Positions 54,875-64,000 of a stretch of 64,000 nucleotides of DNA are shown here, piece after piece. Under the pieces are notes generated by a model. The model saw only the letters and a program-made list of their open reading frames with translations. It was not told the DNA's origin and made no database searches. Source of the DNA: Pseudomicrostroma phylloplanum (Eukaryota; Basidiomycota; Exobasidiomycetes; Microstromatales); the NCBI GenBank assembly GCA_039545275.1, contig BCHS01000004.1:366123-430122 (forward strand). The letters are read 5' to 3'. How positions within the stretch are numbered: position 1 is the stretch's first letter; each line of letters starts with the position of its first letter. Position numbers and translations under genes: made by a program.

Positions 54875-57024
54875 ATGGCTTCTATGGCTGATCTACCCAC
54901 CCCCGACCCGCCAGGTGGAAGCGGCGACTCGCGTCTCAGGTCCACATCCACCTCTAGCAGCACTGGCGTCGGCGGTAGTGGCGAGAGCAGACGCTCCTCT
55001 CTCCCCTCACGTCGTCGCTCCTCTTCAGCTCGCCGCTCACCCACTCGCTCACCGCAAGCTGCTTACCTCGAGGAAGAGGAAGATGACGAGGATCACGGCA
55101 TGAGAGTTCCTCTCGAGCCGCCCTCGTCCGCTCCCCTAGATGAAGAGCTCGACGAGATCATAGCCGCGAGAGTCTCGGGGGAGCACTCCCTTGGTGGATG
55201 GCATTATGCGCCTCTGATCGTGGGAATTGGACCTGCGCTGGGAGCGATACTGGGCGGAAAGGCAGATCTGTGGAGTGATGCTATCCTGCTCCTCTTGTCG
55301 AGCTTCTGGGTGAGAACCGAGTAGCGTGGCTGGAGGGATGAGTAGTGCCAGTCTGACCCTGTCTCTCTCATTCACTACCTCACGCTCAGCTCTTCCAATG
55401 CCTCAAGATCCCAAATGACATCTACTACGCCGCCCGCACTCGCCGTATCCTACAAGACGATCAGAACGTAGCCGACGAAGGTTTGCCGGCCGATTCGGCA
55501 GAGAGGAAGAGGCGGTGTCAAACAGCCGTTGCCGAGCTCCAGCGGACCGAAGTCATCGCTCTAGCCGCCTGCGTCGTGAGCCCCATCGTGGGAGCCTACG
55601 TACTCAATTGGCTTCAGCTCAACCTTCATGATGGATCTAGGTACCTGAATCGATTCAACATCCGGCTCTTCATGATGGCCGCCGGCATCCGACCATGGCT
55701 TCATCTCTTCAAGCTGATCAGGAGAAGGACATTGCTGCTACAGGAAGACGTGCACTATCCTTCAGCAAGGGTCGAATCGATGAAGAGGCGCATCGCTCGG
55801 CTCGAAGCAGATATTTCAGCATTGAGAAAGACGACTGTTTCTCGAAGCGACGTCAGACTGCTCCGTGATGGCATCGACGTACCTCTCTCGCAGATGTCGC
55901 GCTCCATGAGAAAGTACGAGAGGAAAGAGGAGAACCTCCGCAACCTCGCAGATGACAAGTTCGCCCTCGTCGAAGCGCGCTTGGAGGACCTGCTAAGAGA
56001 GTGTGCCATCAATGCTGAGCTGATCGAGGCAGAGCGGCTGGAGAGGGAGAGGAGCAGCAGTCTTGGCAAGAATATTCTCGAGGCATTCAAGTACGCCCTC
56101 GGCCAACAGAGGAACTCCACTGCTTCCCTCGGCCATCGAGCCTACCTCACCGACGGTCGCTCCCCCGGGTCCTTCGCCGGCATCACAGCTCCGCCACCGC
56201 TCGATTCTCCAAGCTCCTCCGGCGGCGGTAGCGGCGGGATGCTGAGCCCGGAGATGCTCAAGAAGCGCTCCACTTCCTGGTCCGGCAAAGGTCCCTCGGC
56301 CGAACCCCTCAGCCCCCCAACGACCCGACACAGGGCCGTCTCTCAGCCCCTCCCGCCCAGTCCTCGCCACTCGACAGCCAGCCCGGGAGAGTGGTACGAG
56401 CAGGGCGTCCTCTACTGGGCTTTCCTCCCGCTGAATGTCTCAAACTCGATGTTGCGCTTTGCGGGCGAGAAGCTCGCGGGGAAAGAGTCCTCGCTTTCCA
56501 GAAGTGGCAGTAGCGGTAGCAGCGGCTCTTCAGCTTCCATCGCACGACGGTCCTCCCTGTCCGCCCGAGCAGCAGCCGCGGCGGGAATCGTCTCGTCGAG
56601 CTCCTCCAGTGGACCTTCCTCGCGTATGATCGCCCACCCGACGAGCATACGGGAAGAGGGAGTGTCGTCGTCTTCTTCTCCTCCTCCGCCTCAAATGGGT
56701 ACAGGCCATTCCTCAATGCACACCAGCTCTGGCTCCGGGTCGAGCTCGGGCTTCGTACCCACCTCTTCCCGTGCGGAGAGACGTGAACAGCAGCCGAGCA
56801 TCCACATCAACACTTCTCCCACGTACGAGAACGGGAACGGCAGCTCCAAGTACTCCTCGGCATTTCTCCCCGGAGGGAGCAGCGGCAGCGGCAATGGCAA
56901 TGGCAGCGGCGGATCAGTACCTTTTGGTCAGCTCTCCCTGAACCAGAATGGAGGGGGAGCCTCGAGCCCCGCTGCGTGGAGACGGGCGAAGGGCGTGACG
57001 GGCCAGAGGGGAGTCAAGGTCTGA
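54875..57024 (+). CDS. Unknown fungal membrane protein with coiled coil
   Basis: Join 54875-55309, 55390-57024, 689 aa. I do not recognise a named family. The N-terminal 100 residues are disordered, Ser/Arg-rich. Then hydrophobic segments: YAPLIVGIGPALGAILGG, ILLLLSSFWLFQCLK (created by the splice) and VIALAACVVSPIVGAYVLNW, with a possible re-entrant LFMMAAGIRPWLHLF. A long coiled coil follows (VESMKRRIARLEADISALRK and DKFALVEARLEDLLRECA), then a Ser/Gly-rich tail. A short hydrophobic patch (GVLYWAFLPLNVSNSMLRFA) is embedded in the tail. The intron (80 nt) has GTGAGA...CTCAG ends. The layout suggests an organelle or ER membrane protein that oligomerises. ATG 54875 is chosen; a downstream in-frame ATG is at 54884. 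Confidence 0.75.
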
Positions 57025-57642
57025 AGTGACGTTGGTGATGCTGCTCAGCGTCTCTGGTCGATTCATCAGACGAGAGATGGCGATGAACAAAAAGAGACAG
57101 GAGGCTTCGTAACGTTTCTTCCTCGCAACATCCCGACCCTCCTCCTATGCTGCTTGCCTTCCCTTCCACTCCTTGCTTCTTCCTCTCCTCTCCTCTTCCT
57201 CCGCGGTCTCCTACCCCTACTACCTGGAGAATCGTCCATGCATCCAGCTCCCTTGCTCTTGCTTTCCACCTCCGTCACTTTCTTCGTCATCGTCTTATCC
57301 CGTGCTGCTTTTCGCTCTGGGTCGTCCATACTTTTACTCTTTTGTATCTATTCTGTTCTTATGACTTGATGACCTCTTTCCCTTGGTTGCGTCTCAATGA
57401 CATGGTGCTCTGTTTTTTTTTGACCTTACCCTGAGGTGCGGCCTGGGGTTCGGAGGTGTGCATCAAGGGGGCTCTCGAGTTGAGCCGATTTTGTCGCTGA
57501 TACTGCAAGCAAGTGAAGCGAGGCAGGACAGGAGTGAAACCGACGAGGCAAGAAGCGCCGTCGAAGTCTAGTGCTGATCGTTGGACTGGGGGAGCGCTGT
57601 GTGGTGTGCGCTGTCCACTTCGACTGATATACCAGCAAGGGC
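57025..57642. other. Convergent 3' region, pyrimidine-rich
   Basis: Between the 3' ends of the membrane-protein gene (+) and the PITH gene (-). C/T-rich from 57150 to 57360 and a T9-10 tract near 57411-57421. No gene seen. Confidence 0.5.
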
Positions 57643-58532
57643 TCAGGAGCCGAGCCTGTCGAAGCCGGCCTCTGTGCCGGGGATCTTCTTGTGGTCCTTG
57701 AGCTGGTCGAGAGGAGAACGGGTCGGCGCAGGTTGTTTGATAAGTAAGGTCTCGAGTCTCTCACCCGTGGCTTGCATGCTTCTGTCACTCACCTGAGGTG
57801 TCGCTTCGTACACCAGATTTGCGGGTCCTTCCCTCCTGAACGTCGTAGATTCACCGCGGAAGCCGACGTCTGCGGCCGCAAAGGACAGGGGGGCGGGCAT
57901 GAGTGTCAGTGCTATCTTCTCCTTTGCGGTGCTGCCTTGACTCGCGCCCACTCACAGTAGATCCTCGTCTTCTCTCCTCCCATCGAGCTAGGCACAAAGA
58001 GCGTCACGTCCCTTACCCCGCTGAACCTGGCCACCCTGAGTGGGTACTCCACCACATCCTTGGCCACTGCCACGCTCTCGAGCTTCTGCTTGGGCCCATC
58101 CCTGCTGGTGGCAGGCAAAGCGCACCTCGCCTCCAGGTCCTCAGAAAAGTCCAGCGGAGGGTCGCAGTTGGCAAACAGCACCACACTGTCCGGCGTGAGG
58201 TCCTGCCCGGGCCCGCACTTCAGCAGGATCGACTTGAGCTTACAGCTTCCCTCGAATGGCACACGCAGCACCAGCTGATCATCCGCGTCGCTCTCCAGAT
58301 ACAAGCTCGTATCCCCTTCCTCCCCCGGTGCATCACCCCTGTTACGCTCGTTCCATGGCTTGAAGACGTTGCGTGCCGAAGTGGAAGAGGTGGTGTTGAG
58401 AGAGGTCACTTGGGAGAGGGAGATGGACGAGTAGAGGAGGTCAGAGGGACCTTCGTCTGGGTGAATGTGCGAGTCGTCGTCGTGATGCGAGTGGTCGTGG
58501 CCGTGGCCGTGGTGGTCGTGCGAGCATGACAT
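57643..58532 (-). CDS. PITH-domain protein (PITHD1-like)
   Basis: Join (minus) 58532-57956, 57869-57793, 57702-57643, 237 aa. The PITH domain is the C-terminal proteasome-interacting domain of thioredoxin-like TXNL1, here alone as in PITHD1. The N-terminus is His-rich (MSCSHDHHGHGHDHSHH), as in PITHD1. The core runs through ARNVFKPWNER, DDQLVLRVPFEGSCKLKSI, NCDPPLDFSED, VEYPLRVARFSGVRDVTLF and, across the two last introns, YVGFRGESTTFRREGPANLV then YEATPQLKDHKKIPG. Introns are 86 and 90 nt; phases 1 and 0. The His-rich start may bind metal; that is not shown. Neighbour on the same strand is another His-rich protein, but the two share no other similarity. Confidence 0.9.
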
Positions 58533-58854
58533 GCTGGAAGAAGCTCGCTCTGCTTGTATTCTGCTCGAGGAGGGAGATGAGTACACCTGCTCGACTTTCG
58601 AGACGTAAGGGAAGGGTACGCATCATTCAAAAATCTGGGCCCGGAAGTGACACTGCACGGCCGCCCTCCACTTGGCTCAGAAACAAGGGGAATTTCAATA
58701 GTATTGGGTTGGGCCACTCTTCGAAAGTGACAATGGATGGAAAGGCAAACACATGACTGAGATGGTACGTCTCTGCTACATGGCGATCACGAGCTCGCTG
58801 ACCTCGAGAAAAGGACGAGCAGGCAAAAAGCCGGCCGACCAGGGCTCATCGGAA
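58533..58854. other. Intergenic, PITH promoter / His-rich gene 3' flank
   Basis: 322 bp between co-oriented genes. No feature seen. Confidence 0.45.
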
Positions 58855-59928
58855 TTACCAGGTGAAATTCTGAGCGGCGAAACTTTTCCCCTTGGGCTCC
58901 CGCTGGGTCTCGTCCCCGGCTGCTTTATCGTCTGCTCGGAGGTGGGCACCGTGATGGTCCTTGCAATCGTGGTGATGCACCTGCTCGTGATCCTTGCAGC
59001 CTTTGTGAGACTCTGTCTGCCTCAGAGAGCGAGCCGTAATCTCCTCTTCGCGCTTGTCCTGCGGAAGCACAGTAAACGCGATCAGTCATCAGGTGATCGA
59101 CTTTGAGCGCTGCTGACACTCACGTGTTTCGCCTCAACAGCAGTCTCGAGTTGGGACTCGTCGGCGTCGCCACTCTCCTTGTGCTGATTGTGATGATGAT
59201 GTTCCGTCGATTTCGTTGAGGTATCTTCATGCTGAACGTCGTTGGTGCCGTCTTCAGAGTGAGGACCTTCAGGAGTGACCGTCAACCAAGGACTGGAGTA
59301 CTGCGACCACCGAGGCTGCCTGACGGTGTCCTTCTCGCCCTTATCCTCCTTCTTGTGGTCATTGGTGGCCTGATCATCTATGTGTTCGAGAGTCCTTCGC
59401 TCCTGAGTCTCGTCATGTCCGTCATAGAAGTGGCGTCCGTGCTGTCGAGAAGCGCTTTCAGAAAGCGGATCGCCATCTGCAGCAACTACCTTGAGCCCTC
59501 CGAGGTCTTCTTCCTCTTCCTTCCTCTGGGCTTCAGTACGCTTAGGACTGCTATCGGGCTTCATAGCTCGAGTGACAAGCACGGCCCCTTTCGCAGGGTC
59601 TCCCTTGCCGTTAGTGTATCTGCAGCCAGAGGGACCTAGGCGGCCCCCCATACTCTTGCCCCCGCAGGCAGACGCTTGGTGCTTGAAGCCGCCGGGATCC
59701 TTTTCGTGACCCTCAGTATCAAGGCCGTTGAGAGCCTGTGCGAGATGCGAGTGGCAGTTGAAGTCAGCTGCAATGGCCGTACTGCCGGTCTTCAAGCTAC
59801 TCAAGCGCCTGTCTCGGACTGCGTGTGGATAGGCTACTTACTTCATCGTGTACGGTAGGGGCTGCGCGGACAGCAGTCGCGAGCGTAGCGAGAAGTGCGA
59901 GTACGACGTAGGAGTAGGTCAATCTCAT
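58855..59928 (-). CDS. Secreted His- and charge-rich protein of unknown function
   Basis: Join (minus) 59928-59842, 59789-59124, 59058-58855, 318 aa. A strong signal peptide (TYSYVVLALLATLATAVRAA) is followed by a mature chain very rich in His, Asp, Glu, Lys and Gln: for example GRHFYDGHDETQERR, STKSTEHHHHNQHKES and, in the last exon, KGCKDHEQVHHHDCKDHHGA. A Cys pair repeats as CKDH...CKDH, a pattern suited to metal binding. Two other Cys lie in an early block (FNCHSHL; SACGGKSM). No known domain recognised. The first intron is only 52 nt with acceptor TTGAAG and is the least sure; the second (65 nt, GTGAGT...CCGCAG) is good. A TATATAA box lies 95-101 bp upstream. It could be an effector, a wall protein or a metal-handling protein. 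Confidence 0.65.
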
Positions 59929-60534
59929 CCCAGTATTGGTGAAGGGGATATGTCTACGTAACAAGGAGGTCGGGGAAAGGGGTGGGCCGATCAACGATAC
60001 AGGACAAGCCCATCTTGCCGCCTTATATAGCTCGCAGCTCACTACCGACGAGGCGATCTCACGCCCACGACGACCTTGCTATGAGGAGGGCATCGCGATC
60101 CCGCGGCCCATCGCGCCCACGACGATGAAAGCAATCTACATGCGCCCGCCTACGCATTCATGACGCCCTCCCTGGTCAACCTCGGCAGACGCAGTCTCCG
60201 GAGTGTCGTCCGTCCGGTGATCCGTGAATATCTCTCGAGCTTCAGCCTTCGATCTCTCACAGGTACGACAAAGTGTGCTTAGCCCCGGACGAGGTGATCG
60301 ATCGGCACGCTGCCTGACGGCACTAGATTGATCCGGGTCGGAGCACCCTGCATGCCAGCAATCGCCAAGAGCTGAAAGCAAAGTAATTTGCACCTTGTTG
60401 ATTAGCCCTCTACGGCAGCGGTCATCACCAACACCCTTGTACGATCGGTCCAGACGAAGTAAAGATTGATTGCATCGCTGCGCTGTGGACAGGTGGTGCA
60501 GTAAGCGGCGTCTGCTTTGTTTCCACCACCCTAC
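59929..60534. promoter_or_regulatory. Promoter of the His-rich protein gene / PTC6-like 3' flank
   Basis: 606 bp. Contains the TATATAA box of the minus-strand His-rich gene and otherwise no coding signal. Confidence 0.5.
60023..60029 (-). promoter_or_regulatory. TATA box of His-rich protein gene
   Basis: TATATAA on the minus strand (TTATATA on plus), 95-101 bp upstream of the ATG at 59928. Confidence 0.5.
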
Positions 60535-62447
60535 TCATTGCCGATTGTCTCGGAAGACGTCTACTTTGCTCTTCCGGTACTCTCGCTGCTTGAGTGTAGC
60601 ATCGGACCCGCCGACTGCAGGAAGTGACAGGATCAATTGTCAGCAAGACGGTCTCGGGCGATCAGGCGTAGCTCTCACGCTCGTTACTCACTCTTCCCCC
60701 AGCCCTTCAGCGGCACCACCAAGACTGTCGCATTGTCTTCCACGCCCAGCTGCTCTGCAAAGTCCAGAATCTTCTTTGCCGCCTCTTGCGGATGCGCACA
60801 CCCTCTCGCCAGATCCACCACCTCCTGATCTGACATGACGCTGCTGATTCCATCGCTGAACATCGTCACGTGAGAGTAGCGATCGGACCTGATCACCTGG
60901 CTCAGCATCTCTGGCTCCGGTGTCACACCCGCAGCCTTGAACTCTCCGTCGCCCAGCGCTCGAGTGTTGGCGAGGGCACCCATCCACCTAGCTTCGCCAA
61001 AGGAGTCTGTCACTACACCTGCGCCTAGCCGACGCAGGCGATCCGACTCGGATGCGACGTCCGGGTGGTGAAGTGTAGTGAGCGGAATGGCTTTGCCGTC
61101 TTCACTGGGGCAGAGAAGCATGCGAGTGTCACTAGAGGATGCGTTGGGCAAGGGCAAGATCGGGTGAGTGTCTAATTCTTCTATTGTATCCAAGGTACAT
61201 CTTTTTACTTACCCAACATGCCAAGCTCCGAGCAGCAGGAACTGACTGTCGTACCAGACCACAGGTGGAGCATCGAGACTGTGCAATGTAAGGACGCTTG
61301 CAGTTGAACCGCCTCCGTCTCCCCCGGCTTTTTCCTTCGAAGCTCTCGCCTCCATATCTCTCGTCTGGATACCTCGCCCTCGATGGGCGTCTCCATGGGT
61401 CGCTGTCTCCGCAGAGGGCAGTTGAGGATGCCTGACCAGGATGTGGCGGTCCGCCACGAGGAAGGCAAGCGTGGCTCGCTCGGACAAAGTCAAGCTCTCC
61501 TTCTCCATGCCTTCGGGCGGAGGGACTCGCTTTGTGAGTCCATTGTCGTCCCACTGTGCAGCTGGAGGAGCATTTGGCTTCTTGGGAGCGGTAGGGCTGG
61601 CAGTGGCGGCATGCACTGGCTGATCCCCGGCTTGAATTCGTTCTGCTTCTGATGCACCGGCGGTGTCAGGCTGCTCCTCGGCTGTAGCACCCGAGGTTTC
61701 GCCCTCGCTGCCCTCTTGCTCGGTTCCCTTGCCACCGTTGCTTTTGCTCTTCTCACTGCCGGGCTTCTTGCCGGCTTTGCCTCCCCTCACCGGCTTGAGC
61801 TCGTCTTTTTGAACCCATCGGTCGAGGGCTCCACCCATGAACCTCCTGAAGTATCCTCCATGTTCGCGGGTATACTGGACAGTATCTGTGACCATGTCCT
61901 CCGTCACATTCTCGAAGATTTGATGAAGGTTCATGGCCAGGTATCGCGAAGTATAATCGCCGCCATGGCCATCGTATATGCCCCACCAATTGATCTGTGC
62001 CGCAAGCTCCTCGTCCAACTCCTCATGCTCGTCTGGCCAGTGCCACCTCCGTTCTGCTTCGGTAGCGATCCTTCCTCCCTTTCGCAGAGAGGCTCTGAGC
62101 TCCTCAGCATTGATCTCAAGACACGAGACAGAGGCGGTATCCTCCTGGTAAGGTCTTGTCCCGCGAGAGGTGGCATGGCCATAGACCGACGAGGTGAGGG
62201 GTACACGGGCGGATCCTTTGCCTGAGGGAGATCGGATCCGCACAAACGACTTGTATGATCGCGCCTGTGACTGACAGGACGACGACGGGAAGGCAGCCGG
62301 ACAGTATTGCAGTGGATTAAGGTCGAGGTGGAGGCGGGAGGAGGATGCCAAGGATGACAGGGGTTGATCATGAAGGTGACATGAAGAGCTGTGCCTCACA
62401 ATAGTCTGCAGACGAGCTGTCCGGGGTAACAGTGCCCTGAGAGACAT
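60535..62447 (-). CDS. PTC6: Mitochondrial PP2C-type Ser/Thr phosphatase (PTC6-like)
   Basis: Join (minus) 62447-61213, 61131-60692, 60614-60535, 584 aa. PP2C enzymes are Mg/Mn-dependent phosphatases; yeast Ptc6 is mitochondrial and acts on pyruvate dehydrogenase and mitophagy. The N-terminus (LRALLPRTARLQTIVRHSSS) is a strong presequence. Motifs: ATSRGTRPYQEDTASV, WWGIYDGHGGDYTSRYLA (metal site DGHGG), TASVLTLHSLD, AWHVGDTRMLLC (rebuilt across the first intron), LGAGVVTDSFGEARW, FSDGI (metal Asp) and EDNATVLVVPLKGWG. A Lys/Glu/Gly-rich insertion of about 130 residues lies between the second and third motifs. The last exon, IGGSDATLKQREYRKSK..., is joined through a GTGAGT donor that overlaps the unspliced stop, so the unspliced form would end early. 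Introns 81 and 77 nt. Confidence 0.88.
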
Positions 62448-62700
62448 CTCAGGGTGCTCTGAAGAGATCGCAGAGATCGTCCTTCTGTGTTCTGGTGGTA
62501 TCCAGGACAAGCAGATGATGATATCGGTACAGGTCGGTGTGAAAGGAAGAAGCGGGGAAGCGCATTCGCTCCACTTCCGCCTGATCGCGGGGAAGCACAA
62601 GCATGGCTGGAGCAATCCGCATCTTCCGAACCTTCGCATACACTCCCAGCTTGATTGCTAACAATCATCTCGATAAGGAAATCGTCGTGGGTCGCAGACC
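62448..62700. promoter_or_regulatory. Divergent promoter interval PTC6/MED17
   Basis: 253 bp between start codons of divergently transcribed genes. No recognisable core element. Confidence 0.4.
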
Positions 62701-64000
62701 ATGGCAGATACGGCAGGCGCCCATCCGCTGCTCCTTCATCTCGAGCCACCGCCAAATGCCCCTTCAAGCAGCCGGCTGCCAGCTTCACCTCGCGAAGCTC
62801 CTCTCTCAGAGCGGCTGTTGCGCCTCTGGACCGAGCGAGGGGACTTCTCCAAGTTTTCCCTAGACCAGCTCGACGATGAAGTCGATGAAGCTGCGAGAGA
62901 CGCCGAAGGCAAAGTCTCGGATGGTTTGACAATCGGATGGGGACCAGATGGTGAAGAGGCATACGGCAAGCTCGCGGCGGAGCAGGACCACAAGGGAAAG
63001 GCCAAGGAAGTCGACACATCGCCAATGACAATGGAAGAGTTCGTCCAGCTCAAGGAAGACATGATTGGGAGACTACAGTGGGTATGGAGCCTATGAGGTA
63101 ACTGTGTGGTCTTACCGATCTGCTCACCATCTTCCTCCTCGTGGGGCCTGTTTCACCTAGAATCGCTCAACAATCGCTCTATTCCTCCCAGGCCCTCGTA
63201 TCTCTCCTGGTAGCTGCCCACAAGTCGAAAGCAGCGCAGCACAGCCTGGCTCTCGACTCAGTTTCTGTGGCTGCCACTCGTCCTGGCTCCATCGCCGCGT
63301 CGAGGGCAGAGTCTCCAGCTCCCTCAAATGCTTCCGTTGGTGCTAGCGGGGAAAAGCGTCACCCGGCTGGTAGCGCAGCTGCTGTAGAGGCAGAATTCGG
63401 ACTGGACCCATACTCGATTGCATTGACTTCGATAGAGAGACAAGATATTAAGAACGAGACTTCACAGCAGGCAGGTCAGTCGGCAGAAGAGGGGACAAGC
63501 GAAGGGAATCCCCAGAGCAGGCGGAAGACAATCACCTTGCCAGAGTTCGAGCATGAAGCGGAGAGGGACGAGTACACTGAGGGACGGCGCGTGGCCCTCG
63601 CTCACAAGCGGCAGAGTATGGCTAGAGCCATCGATATTCTCAGAGCTGGCGCTCAGAGATTGAGCGGAGAGACTACAGCCGCAGAGGTGCTGCAGGAAGG
63701 CTTGACAGGTGAGGTCGAGCCTGCGCCGGCAAGCTCGAAACGAAGCGCTGCCTCTTCAGCGCAACGGTGGAGAGCGCTGCGTCAAGCCCAGTCCAACGGC
63801 TGGGGAATCACGCCTGGCCGACCAGGTCGGTCTGCCTTTGGCGCAAGAATGCGGCTGGACGAAGGAGAGCAAGATGCGTGGATCGGATTCGCCATCCCAG
63901 AGTCGAAGCCTCATTACCGACGCACTGCTCTTGCGTACCTCCGTCGTGACATGCCTGCAGAGGCGGCAGACAAGGCAGGAAAAAGCAAGACCGATGCGGA
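62701..64000 (+). CDS. MED17: Mediator complex subunit 17 (3' end beyond window)
   Basis: Join 62701-63081, 63192-64000 (open at the right edge), at least 396 residues. Med17 (Srb4) is a head-module subunit of Mediator, needed for RNA polymerase II transcription. Seen: LLRLWTERGDFSKFSLDQL; the Med17-like helix MTMEEFVQLKEDMIGRLQW, which after the intron continues ALVSLLVAAHKSK; the repeat-like ILRAGAQRLSGETTAAEVL; and the conserved RWRALRQAQSNGWGITPGRP followed by a segment with FAIPESKPHYRRTALAYLRR. The donor used is GTATGG, weaker than the usual GTGAGT; a CA|GTGGGT donor 4 nt earlier would break the frame. Identification from the order of motifs is good but not certain. Confidence 0.75.

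Noticed and set aside
1..64000. CRISPR arrays, operons, bacterial-type elements
   Set aside because: Spliceosomal introns throughout and only simple tandem repeats; no spacer-repeat structure.

Overview
The window looks like nuclear DNA of a basidiomycete fungus, most likely Ustilaginomycotina (smut relatives). The basis is moderately high GC, short GTGAGT/GTAAGT-type introns of mostly 52-121 nt, long intronless genes beside genes with 1-5 introns, and proteins such as a Vhc1-type cation-chloride cotransporter, a DUF2015 protein, a BTB protein of the fungal germ-cell-less-like type, Ies1, Yvc1 and Adp1. The lineage is inference; the eukaryotic, fungal character is directly supported. No rRNA, tRNA, CRISPR or bacterial feature was found. 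There are 27 protein-coding genes plus one recombinase relic; exon joins were worked out by hand from splice sites and reading phase.

Layout. 1-2175 (-): 5' part of a secreted Thr/Ser-rich repeat protein running off the left edge. 3063-9436: a respiratory/Fe-S group, mitochondrial ferredoxin (YAH1-like, -), cytochrome c1 (-) and, head to head with it, the succinate dehydrogenase flavoprotein SDH1 (+). 10161-12856 (-): a DUF3435-like tyrosine recombinase with a Cys/His-rich C-terminal half, followed at about 13.0-13.4 kb by a decayed second copy of the same recombinase. 13993-25692: a hypothetical gene, a V-ATPase assembly factor (VMA12-like), a DUF2015 protein, a 1513-aa BTB protein and INO80 subunit IES1. 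25907-32722: divergent vacuolar TRP channel YVC1 and ABCG transporter ADP1; an assembly gap lies in an ADP1 intron. 32936-43000: SDE2, an RRM-like unknown, REX4, a TMEM223-like protein, a CLYBL-like lyase with a 9-nt microexon, a mitochondrial SAM carrier and a phosphoglucomutase/phosphopentomutase. 43254-57024: VHC1-like cotransporter, a kinesin-7-like motor, a ZNHIT2-like protein and a fungal membrane protein. 57643-64000: PITH-domain protein, a secreted His-rich charged protein, a PTC6-like mitochondrial PP2C and MED17 (cut by the right edge).

How genes relate. Many neighbours are head to head with 230-600 bp between start codons, so shared promoters are likely. At least seven genes act in mitochondria (YAH1, CYT1, SDH1, TMEM223-like, CLYBL-like, SAM carrier, PTC6-like). 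The clearest accessory region is 10.1-13.6 kb: the intact recombinase and the relic next to it share the catalytic-region motif and an intron position, which points to a mobile-element family that has been active here more than once.
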